Source: Mycoplasmopsis equigenitalium
GTDB taxonomy: Bacteria; Bacillota_I; Bacilli_A; Mycoplasmatales; Metamycoplasmataceae
Assembly (NCBI RefSeq): GCF_024498255.1
Contig: NZ_CP101808.1
Span: 1-64,000 of the forward strand
Direction: 5' to 3'
Length of the DNA stretch: 64,000 nucleotides
In this document: positions 36,901 through 45,882 of the stretch, in pieces
Numbering within the stretch: the stretch's first letter is position 1
How the letters are laid out: every line of letters begins with the position of its first letter
Made by a program: the position numbers and the translations under genes
Notes under the pieces: model-generated
Seen by the model: only the letters and a program-made list of their open reading frames with translations
Database searches by the model: none
What the model was told of the DNA's origin: nothing

Positions 36901-37324
36901 GAACACCAACGGCTTCAAGATATTCGTTAACAAATTCTGTAGGTCCAAGTTTTACCTTTAAAATTGGTGTTTGGTTATTGTAACGTCTAACAAATTCGTT
37001 AAAGAATTCTTTTTCATCATATTCTTTATCTTCGTTATAGAAGCAAATTGTATTTTTAGTTTTTTTACCATTTACTTCTTTTTCTTTAACATATGCTAGC
37101 GGGTTTTTGTTTGCATCGTAGAAGATTCCTTGTGTGTATGATGTGTAAACGCCATTATCGTAATCAAAATCATTAAATGCGTTTGACTTAATTCCGGCAT
37201 TGATATTTTTTGAACGTTTATCAACTTTCGAGTATAGGAATGAACCTAAAAAGATTGCACCAATTGCAGCAAGTGTAATTCCGACAGAAAGAAACGTTTT
37301 CTTTTTTAAACTTCATTTTTTCAT
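30941..37324 (-). CDS. Giant PDxFFG-type surface protein with zinc-metalloprotease HEYGH motif
   Basis: The 2127-residue protein has one N-terminal membrane segment (about residues 9-27, VGITLAAIGAIFLGSFLY) and a long exterior part. PDSFFG at residues 199-204 matches the name I know for uncharacterised mycoplasma PDxFFG proteins. HEYGHH at residues 694-699 fits the HExxH zinc-binding and catalytic site of metalloproteases; a third ligand is not certain. The last third is helical with predicted coiled coil near YDKMAKDAKNNEYFEAKKDYD. As first gene of the operon feeding an oligopeptide importer, a role in releasing peptides at the cell surface is a reasonable inference. TGA is read as Trp throughout. 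Confidence 0.78.
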
Positions 37325-37354
37325 AAATACCTTTCATTATTGAGTTGTGTATAT

Positions 37355-37412
37355 AAAATGCCTTTTCTAATTTTATAGTATTTACTATAAAATATTTGTA
37401 AAACGGCATTTT
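37355..37412. promoter_or_regulatory. Nested palindrome at a divergent promoter
   Basis: A perfect 22-base palindrome has arms TTTTATAGTA and TACTATAAAA with a two-base spacer (37371-37392). It is framed by AAAATGCC (37355-37362) and GGCATTTT (37405-37412). It contains -10-like hexamers in both directions and lies between the operon starting at 37324 and the lipoprotein starting at 37460. It may be an operator or back-to-back promoter. Confidence 0.5.
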
Positions 37413-37459
37413 TAACATAAAAATGTTTTAGAATTATTAAGACCAAAAAGGAGGAAAAT

Positions 37460-38023
37460 ATGAGCTTTTTTAATAGAAAATTATTTATTTTTTCGTCCTT
37501 TTTAATACCAGTTTTGAGTATTTCGTGCGCCAACAACTCATCAGCGCAGTGAGGATATAAAAACTGAGACTGAAATGAAATTAAAATTGCGCAAGCAGAT
37601 AAAAACATTGATTCAAGCACAGTAGAGGTTTATAATTCACAAACCTATAGCGACAAATTTGTTAAAAATGTCATTATTCCAGAATTCAAAAATGCTAAAA
37701 ATTCAATAGAATTTGTTGAAATTTTCAAGAAATATTTTAGAATTCGTTTAACAACTTTTCGTCCTCATATTGGAGTAGATCAGCCAGGTTACCACGTGCA
37801 TTGAGTTCGTACTGAAGACGTGTTTGAACACCAAGCCGAACTAGGTAGTTTTCAAATGCAAGCATCTATGATAAATAACAATAAATTTTATAAAGCAGAT
37901 TTTCGTACAAATGGCGAAATATTTTTAGAGATAAAAATAAAAATGGCATCTCGTGCGATCGATGCTAGTAAAGATGAACCATTGTTTTATTTAAATAAAA
38001 ATTTAAGATGACAAGTTTGTTAA
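37460..38023 (+). CDS. Small lipoprotein, unknown function
   Basis: The 187-residue protein has a lipoprotein signal (MSFFNRKLFIFSSFLIPVLS) and lipobox SISCANN. The mature part is moderately basic and beta-rich. No family is recognised. An AAAGGAGGA SD sits before the ATG. It is divergent from the PDxFFG operon and shares its promoter palindrome. It ends one base before the stop of convergent pepA, with no terminator. Confidence 0.75.
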
Positions 38024-38024
38024 A

Positions 38025-39362
38025 CTATAATCCAAATTCGGTAAATGTTTTTAGTAATGCTGCAGTAGGTTTTCCATCTATTTCTGCAGTACCTGCGATA
38101 TCGCAGTGAATATAATCAACTTTTTCAACGAAATGTTTTAGATACATTGCAGCATCATTGCTATCAGATAATGTTGTTTCTGAGCAGTTCTTGATATCAG
38201 CAATGTCAGTTTCTAAATTTTTCTTATCAAAATCTTCATGCATTGGCATTCTTCAAATTAATTCATGTTGAACCTGCGCTGCGTCTCAAAGCTTTTCAAA
38301 TTTTTTATCATCTGTTGATCACACACCACTGAATGTTGTTCCTAGCGCTCAAAGTACAGAACCCGTTAGTGTTGCGGCATCAATAATTGTTGTTGCTTTA
38401 AGTTCTTTAGCAGCATATGTTAATGCATCCGAAAGTACAAGTCTTCCTTCGGCATCAGTGTTTTCAATTTCTACATGCATACCATTCATGGCTTTAATTA
38501 CCATATCTGGAGTAATTGCATCACCATCAAGGCGATTATCGGTAATCGCTAATACGCAAGCGACGTTTTGTTTACCATTTAACATCGCAATACTTTTTAA
38601 AGTTCCAGCCATAATTGCTGCACCTGACATATCAAACTTCATACCTAACATATATTTTCCAGTTTTGATATTGTAACCGCCAGAATCGAATGTTATTCCT
38701 TTTCCAACGTAGACAGTTTTTTGTTTATTGACAGGTTTTGGTGTATATTCTAAAACTACTAATCGTGGCTCGTATGAACTACCTTTGTTTACTCCAAGTA
38801 GCAGATTCATACCAAGCTTTTCCATTTCTTTTTTATTTAAAAATTTTCCTGTTGTATGTGGAAGATTCATCTTGTTAAAGTCATCGACAATTCGCTTGGC
38901 CAAATATTCGCTTGTGCAAATGTTTGGTGGCATAACTTGAAGTTCTTTAACTTCTGAGATGTTCTTGGCAATAACTTGTGCCTTTTCCATCTTCTTCCGA
39001 TTATATGTCCGTGTTGTGAATAATGTGATCTTATGCTTTTTGTCCTTATAGTCTTTCTTCAAGTTGTATTGCTTGTCGAAAACAAAGTGATATGAATAAG
39101 TAAAACACATAACAAGTTCATCAATATCAGAGATTGCGTCATTTAAGAAAGAATCGAGATTAATTTGTCATTCTTGCTTTGAATCCTTGAACATAACTAA
39201 GAGATTGCGATAAAGTCATTCGTAATTATATTTATTCTTATCAAATGCTAATGTTCCTGCATTGGATGCCAGATCAATATTAACAAGTGATGTTAAATCT
39301 GTCTTATTAACCAATTGGCATGACATAAAAATAGCGTCATTTCTTTTATTAGATATTTGCAT
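38025..39362 (-). CDS. pepA: Leucyl aminopeptidase (M17 family)
   Basis: PepA removes N-terminal residues from peptides using two metal ions. The 445-residue protein shows the M17 motifs VGKGITFDSGGYNIK (metal-binding Lys/Asp and catalytic Lys region), MKFDMSGAA and the signature NTDAEGRLVLSDAL. The N-terminal domain is shorter and more divergent, as in other mycoplasmas. The ATG at 39362 follows a GGAG SD. It is a cytosolic enzyme that would complete digestion of imported peptides. Confidence 0.95.
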
Positions 39363-39420
39363 AAAATCTCCGATTTTGAATATTCAAGTATTATTAATTA
39401 TATTTACAAATAGGATTTTT

Positions 39421-40032
39421 ATGCCAAAAAAAACAAGTTTCTGAATTGTACTTTGAGTTATTATTAAAATTTCATTCATTTCATTTGGTGGGGGAAATGC
39501 AGTTTTTCCTGTCTTAAAACGTGATGTTGTTGAGAAACGCAACTGGATAGACGAGCATGAATTTAATGAATTAATTATTAAAACTAACTTGTTGCCAGGA
39601 CCAAGTATAGTTCAGTCTTTTACGTATATTTCTATTAGGATGTTGGGTTTCTGAAGGGGCATGATTGTCACTTTAATTGGAACACTACCCCACGTGTTAT
39701 TTTTCTTTGGGATTTTTCTAGGAATTAGCTATTTACCACAACGTTATTTACTAGTGGTTTCGGCAGCAGTTTTACCAACTGTAGCGGGTATTGTTTTAGC
39801 GTTTACTATTGACTTCATTAAGAAAAATAAAGGTTCGGTTCATGCTGCAACTTTTTGAATTATTTTTATTTTTACTTTAGCATATTCACTATTTGTACCA
39901 GCGCCATTCAACGCACCAATTTTTCCAATGTTGGTAATTATTGTTTATGTCACAATTTTATTTATTGTTACTAGTAAGAAAACAAAAGTAAAAACTAACG
40001 TTCAAGAACAAGAAGGTGAAGAAAATGCTTAG
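39421..40032 (+). CDS. ChrA-family transporter, first half-size subunit
   Basis: The 203-residue membrane protein carries the CHR domain signature: FISFGGGNAVFPVLKRDVVEK followed by NLLPGPSIVQSFTYIS. About five or six hydrophobic segments follow. Half-size (short-chain) ChrA proteins work as pairs with inverted topology, and the next gene is the partner, overlapping by eight bases. The family is known for chromate or sulfate-like anion transport; the substrate here is unknown. The start has a weak SD (TAGGATTTTT). Confidence 0.85.
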
Positions 40033-40693
40033 TGTTTTACTTGTATCAATTGGATTACTTGTTTTTGTATCTTTAATTGTTTTTGGTGGCGGCCAAGTTT
40101 TTATGCCGTTATTTCAATTTTATTGAAACTTATTAAGGGATGTGTTTAAGATTGAAGTTGATCAAAACTTAATTGATGCAGCATTTTCGGTTGGTAACGG
40201 AACGCCCGGTGTTCTTTCAACAAAATTTGCTTTTATTTCTGGTTATTTTATTGAACAACACGAATGATGAGGAGTTGCACTTAGTTTTCTTACTTATTTT
40301 AGTTTTATTATTCCCGCAATGTTAGTTATGTATTTAGCAATGCGATTATCAGTAAAATACAAAGAAAATAAATTTGGACTTTTAATGTCGAAATATTTTA
40401 AGCCTGTTGTGGCTGGAATTATGATCGCTTTAGTTATTCAAATTATGATTGCCACCGCAATCCCACTACTTCATTTTAATTCGGATAATATTCTTATTAA
40501 TAAGGAATATGGATATTTAAAAGAAACCCCAAAATCAGAATTTTTTAGTGGTTATAGATTGTGAATTTTAATACCTTGATGCATTGTCTCGTGTGGTTAT
40601 TCTTTCTATTTATATAAAAAGAAATTCCCGATTTATGCTTTAATTTTATTGAATATCTTAATTGCAATCTTGATATTCCACCCGTTTGTATAG
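40025..40693 (+). CDS. ChrA-family transporter, second half-size subunit
   Basis: The 222-residue membrane protein has the CHR motif LIVFGGGQVFMPLFQFYW and AFSVGNGTPGVLSTKFAFISGY, the counterpart of the PGP motif in the first subunit. Hydrophobic segments suggest six membrane passes. The ATG lies inside the end of the preceding gene, showing translational coupling. tex starts seven bases after the stop, so the three genes probably share one transcript. Confidence 0.85.
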
Positions 40694-40700
40694 GAGAAAA

Positions 40701-42836
40701 ATGAACACAAAAATTATTAAACAACTAGCAGAAAAATTAAGTGTTAAAGAAACACAGGTTGAAGCAACCCTTAAGTTACTTGCTGAAGACAGTACAGTGC
40801 CTTTTATTGCTCGATATCGGAAAGATGTTACCGGCAATCTCGATGAAGAACAAATCGAATTTATTAATATTAAATATCGTTATGGCGTAGAGCTTGAAAA
40901 ACGTAAAGAAGCAATTATTGATATCTTGAAAGAAAAAGGTCTTTTAACTGATGAAATAAAAGCTGCTATTGAAAAAGCAGAAACTAAAGCAGATGTTGAA
41001 AATATTTATGAACCTTATAAAGTTGGTAAAAAAACCAAGGCAACTGAGGCAATTGCACTTGGGTTAGAACCACTTGCAAAAGCAATTTTTGAAGCGACCG
41101 ATAAAGATTTCAATCCATTTAATGAAGCTAAAAAATATGTTAACGATAAAGTTCCAAGCGTTGAGTTTGCTATCGAGCAAGCGCAATTTATTATTTCGCA
41201 ATGAATTTCACAAGATATTGAAACAAGAAAATATGTAAAAAACAATATTGAAACATATGGAATTGTTGTTTCGAAAGCGTCGGCCAAAGGTAAAGAAAAG
41301 GACGAGGAAAAGAACTTTGAAATTTATTACGATTTTAATACACCAATTAAATATGTAAAAGATCACCAAGTATTTGCCATTAATCGTGCCAACGAAAATA
41401 AGATTGTTTCATACACTTTACAATTTCGTGAAAAACCAATTGAATATGAACTAAACGACAAATATTTTAAAATTCCACGAACGGGTAAGATTATCAATGC
41501 GGCTTTAAAAGATGCGCTCACTAGATTAATTTATCCTTCAATTGAAAGAGAAATCAAAGCCGATTTATTTGCGAGAGCAGAAAAGAATTCAATTAAATTA
41601 TTTTCAGAAAATCTTGAAGCATTGCTTTCGGCGCCCGTTTTAAGAAACAAGAGAATTTTAGCAATTGACCCTGGTTTTGTTAGTGGATGTAAAATTGCAA
41701 TTATTGATGAAAACGGAAAGTTTTTAGCTAAAAATATTTTTTATATTAATAGACCAAATCAATACCCACAATATAAGAAAATTTTTGAAGATTTGATTAA
41801 AACATATAAAGTTAATATGATTGTTCTTGGTAACGGAACCGCCTCAAACGAAGTTAAGAAATTCGTTGATGAATTTATTAAAGAATATCCAAACTTGGGT
41901 GTAACCGCTGATATTGTTTCTGAGGTTGGGGCTAGTGTTTACTCAGCATCGAAGATCGCAATTGAAGAGTTCCCTGATCTTAATGTGGAGGAAAGAAGTG
42001 CGATTAATATTGGTCGTCGCCACCAAGATCCGTTAAATGAACTTGTTAAAATTGATCCTAAATCATTAGGTATTGGTCAATACCAACACGATGTTAATCA
42101 AAAAGAATTAAAAGAAGCGCTCGACTTCAAAGTTTCAAAAGTAGTAAATAAAGTTGGTGTCGAAGTCAACTCAGCAAGCAAGTCAATTCTTTCATATATT
42201 TCGGGGATAACACCAGCAACAGCAGAAAAGATTACTGAGCACGTTAAATTAAATAAAGGTTTTAAAAATAGAACAGAAATTGCTAAGGTTAAAGGTTTAT
42301 CGAAAAAAGCATACGAACAAGCGATTGGTTTTTTAAGAATTTCAGATTCGCCATACTATTTTGATAGAACATTTGTTCACCCAGATTCATACCCAGTAGC
42401 AAATAAATTAGTTCAACACATTAATCTTGATTTAGAAAACATCGACAAAAATTTCGTTGAAAAACTAGATCGAGATGAACTAGTAAAAGACCTTAATTCA
42501 ACTAAAGGTGAAATCGATATGATAGTTGATGCGTTGATTGAACCTTACCGCGATATTCGTGACGAGCGTAAAACACCTGAATATGATCAAAGTATCAAGG
42601 AAATTAGTGATGTTGTAGATGGTAATGTTTATGAAGGAATCATTAAAAATATTACTGACTTTGGGGCTTTTGTTTATTTTGGAATTAAAGTAAATGCGCT
42701 AGTGCATATCAGTAAAATTCCGCAAGAAATTTTAAATTCTGTTAAATATAAACCTGAGACATTAGTTAAAATCAAAATTTTGAGTAAAGATTTAGAAAAG
42801 AACCGAATTGCAGCTGAAATTATTGAACTAAAATAA
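40701..42836 (+). CDS. tex: Tex-family S1 RNA-binding protein
   Basis: Tex proteins are nucleic-acid-binding factors linked to transcription and RNA turnover. The 711-residue protein has the N-terminal helical region with STVPFIARYRKDVTGNLDEEQ. It also has an RNase H-like YqgF domain (RILAIDPGFVSGCKIAIID), helix-hairpin-helix segments (NSASKSILSYISGITPATAE) and a C-terminal S1 domain (NVYEGIIKNITDFGAFVYFG). The length matches the family. The start follows AGGAGAAAA. A terminator is downstream. Confidence 0.95.
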
Positions 42837-42850
42837 AAGCAAAACCAAGG

Positions 42851-42875
42851 AAATTCAACGTTTTTCGTTGAATTT
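42851..42875 (+). terminator. tex terminator
   Basis: The stem AAATTCAACG/CGTTGAATTT with loop TTTTT is followed by T residues. Confidence 0.85.
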
Positions 42876-42974
42876 TTCTATTTTCTTGTTTTTGTTAATT
42901 TTGTTATAAAAAAGAAGTATGAAACAAGAAAAAAAATAATTATCCGAAGTGCTTTGTTTCTAAAAATTAGTCGC

Positions 42975-42980
42975 TATAAT
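42975..42980 (+). promoter_or_regulatory. Promoter of the nitroreductase gene
   Basis: TATAAT lies 33 bases before the ATG. A weak TTGTTT (42954-42959) stands 15 bases upstream. Confidence 0.55.
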
Positions 42981-43013
42981 AAGGATACAAACAAATATAT
43001 GAAGGAGAAAAAA

Positions 43014-43736
43014 ATGAAAAATTTTTATGACGCAGTTTTAGAGCGTCGCAGAGTGAGGGTATATAAAAACGAACCATTAACTAAAGATCAAGAAAACAAG
43101 ATTATTGAAGCAATTAATTTGGCACCAAGTTCGTCAAACTGAAACGTATCAAGCGCAGTTGTTGTTACAGATAAAAAAATCTTAAAACAATTAAGTGATC
43201 TAGCACCTTTTTCGACACACTTAAAAACTGCACCGATGTTAGTAGTTTTTCTAGCTGATAATAACAGAATGAATTATGCTAAAGCTAAACATCCAAAAGT
43301 AGCATACAACAACCACAGTTCAGAGTCATATACAACAGCAATAGGCGATGCCTTTATTCAAGCAACTATGGCTCAAGATATGGCAATTAGTTTAGGCTTA
43401 GGAACATGTTTTTTAGGATTGTCAAGAGTTCTAGTTGAACCTATTAATAAATTATTAAATATTAAAGGCCAAGCCTTTCCAGTAATTATGATGAGTATTG
43501 GTGCGCCTGATGAAAATCCAAAATTAACACCAAAATTAAATCGCGTATTTAATAATAAATATGATCAAACAAAACTTGAAAAAGAAGTTGAAGCATATGC
43601 GCCCGTAATTAACGAACATGTTAAAAGTAACGGTTTTAATTTTGATTATTTTGAAAAATCGGTGACAAGTGCCGCAAACTATCCAATGCAAACCGAAGTT
43701 ATTGAAAAGATTTGAAAACTTGAACTTAAAAAGTAA
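43014..43736 (+). CDS. Nitroreductase-family NAD(P)H:flavin oxidoreductase
   Basis: The 240-residue protein fits the FMN-dependent nitroreductase fold. It starts FYDAVLERRRVRVYKNEPL, where Arg residues bind FMN phosphate, followed by AINLAPSSSNWN. Later it has GDAFIQATMAQDMAISLGLG and a second FMN segment, MMSIGAPDE. The C-terminal extension (residues ~180-240) resembles NfsA-type members. The substrate is unknown. The SD GAAGGAG precedes the ATG, and a terminator follows. Confidence 0.92.
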
Positions 43737-43755
43737 CTATATATAAATAAAAAAG

Positions 43756-43780
43756 AAATACCTTATTTGGAGGTATTTTT
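43756..43780 (+). terminator. Nitroreductase terminator
   Basis: The stem AAATACCT/AGGTATTT with a seven-base loop is followed by a run of eight or more T. Confidence 0.85.
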
Positions 43781-43827
43781 TTTATCAACGAAAAAAATAA
43801 AAAAAATTTACAAAATTATTTTTTTTG

Positions 43828-43833
43828 TATAAT
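43828..43833 (+). promoter_or_regulatory. Promoter of the pepF-opp operon leader
   Basis: TATAAT preceded by a T-rich stretch and TG sits about 190 bases upstream of the pepF start, giving a long untranslated leader. Confidence 0.6.
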
Positions 43834-43855
43834 ATAACCGTTATGTTAAAAATTA

Positions 43856-43998
43856 GTTCACGTATTTTTATGGCGACAAATAAGATTATGTATGTAATCT
43901 GTTTTTGTTCTAAATAATCGTGGACGGTAAAATTTTTTATTAGTTGAATAATTTGAAAACGATAATTTAGACAAACCGCTAGATTATCGTTTTTATTT
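43856..43998 (+). promoter_or_regulatory. Structured leader with terminator ahead of pepF-oppABCDF
   Basis: GTTCACG (43856-43862) can pair with CGTGGAC (43919-43925). This encloses two hairpins: TATTT/AAATA with loop TTATGGCGAC, and AGATTA/TAATCT with loop TGTATG. Downstream, AAAACGATAAT (43956-43966) pairs with ATTATCGTTTT (43983-43993), extended by TAG/CTA, and is followed by TTATTT. This is an aptamer-like domain followed by an intrinsic terminator before the SD. It matches no riboswitch class I can name. No other gene is seen in the gap 43737-44026. Confidence 0.5.
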
Positions 43999-44026
43999 AT
44001 TTAATATGACTAAGGAAGGAGGTAAA

Positions 44027-45862
44027 TTGGGCATTAAGCAATATAAGAATCGCGACGAGATTGATCCTAAGTACAAGTGAAATCTTGAAGTATTATTAGA
44101 CAACATAACACCAGAACAAGCGCTTGAAAATTTAATAGCCAAGTCAAAAGACTTGTTGGCAGTTAAAGATTCAAAATATGAAAACGCCAGTAAATTTCTT
44201 GCTGCTAAAAAAATAGAAGAAGAATTTACATTATTATTTAATAAGTTTTATAACTATGTTTCTAACAAGCTAAGCGAGAATGTAGTTGATAAGGATATTG
44301 CCTTGTTGCATTCAAAATTTGAGCATCAATATAGCCAATTTACTTCCGAATTAGGAAGTGAAGAAGTTAGAATTTTGCAGAACGAAAGCAAAATTCGGAT
44401 GTGATGCGAACAAGACGAATTCAAGCCTTATAAAAAGAATTTATTAAGTGTGCTTGATTCAAAACCACACAAACTAAGTGATGAAGTCGAAGATTATTTA
44501 ACCAAGGTAGCGTTTGGCGCCCCTAGCCCAGAACAAGTATTTAGCATTATTGATAATTCTGAAATTGATTATGGTTATGCTAAAACAAGTTCGGGTAAGA
44601 AAATTAAAATTACCAAAGCTAATCTTGCCTCATTAAGTAAACATAAAGACTTTGCAGTCCGAAAGAGCGCTCGATTGAGTTTTGAAGACGCCTATCTTAA
44701 ACGGAAGAATTCATACAGCGCCTTGCTATTTGATGAATTTAAATCTCATGTAGCAGATGCTAAGGTGAGAAAGTTTAATTCGACCGTTGAAATGTTAATT
44801 TATGAAGATCGTATTGACGACCGATTTATCACTACTTTATATGATGCTGTAAAAAGCAATTTGCACATTTTTAAGAAATATCATAAATACAAGAAAAAGT
44901 TTTTCAAAAAGAAATTTAACAAGTCTTACACAAGATTTGATACTCAAGTTGAGTTAGTAGACATTAAGACAAACTATAGCGTCGAGGAAGCACAACAACT
45001 AGTTTTAGATGCTTTAACGCCGTTTGGAGATGAATATATTAAACAAATCCAAAAAGCATTTAATGAAAATTGAGTTGATTATATGGTTGTTGATAACAAG
45101 CGCTCTGGCGCATACTCAATCGATGCTAGTTATGGTCTTGATAAGAAGTATATTTTGATGAATTTCGATCATCAACTACGCTCAGTCGAAACGCTTGCTC
45201 ATGAACTTGGACATTCAATGCACAGTTACTATAGCGATGGTAATTTATCACTAGAAGAAGCGCAATATCCGATATTCTTGGCAGAAATAGCCTCAATATT
45301 TAATGAACTCATGTTATATGATCATTTATTAACTCTTTCTCCTTCGCATTTTCTTTCATTTTCAATTTTAAATTCTATTATTAATGGTTTTATCGGGACC
45401 GTTATGCGACAAATCGAGTGATCAAATTATGAATATAATCTGTACAAAGCAATAGAAAACGGTGCTGCTGCTCCAAGTTATGACTCATTATCAAAAATCT
45501 ACTTCGCTAACGCTCAAGAGTATGATTATAAATCTAACAAAAAAGACAAAAAATTCAACGAAAATGAACAAATTGGTTGTATTTATGTTCCTCATTACTA
45601 TATGAATTTCTATGTTTATAAATATGCTATTGGTCAATTAGTTGCAAATATTTTCTTTGAAAGATATAAGCAACACGGCGCCGGCGTTTTACAAGATTAT
45701 ATAAAAAACTTTTTAAGTGCGGGTGGCAAGAAATGACCACTTGATATCCTTAAGGATAATGGAATAGACTTATATGATTCGAAAGTTTATGACTTAGGAT
45801 TTAAAAACATCGAATCGATCATTGACCAATGAATTAAAATTGGAAAAAAAATTTTTAAATAA
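44027..45862 (+). CDS. pepF: Oligoendopeptidase F (M3B)
   Basis: PepF cuts short peptides in the cytosol. The 611-residue zinc peptidase has [12 protein letters not shown] with the HExxH at residues 392-396, and later the family segment [11 protein letters not shown] with a Glu ligand. The start is taken as TTG at 44027, because the strong SD AAGGAAGGAGG ends just before it. An in-frame ATG at 44006 has no SD and would put the SD inside the gene. TGA is read as Trp many times. oppA begins 20 bases after the stop, so pepF and opp are one operon. Confidence 0.94.
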
Positions 45863-45882
45863 TTATTAACAAGGAGACAAAT

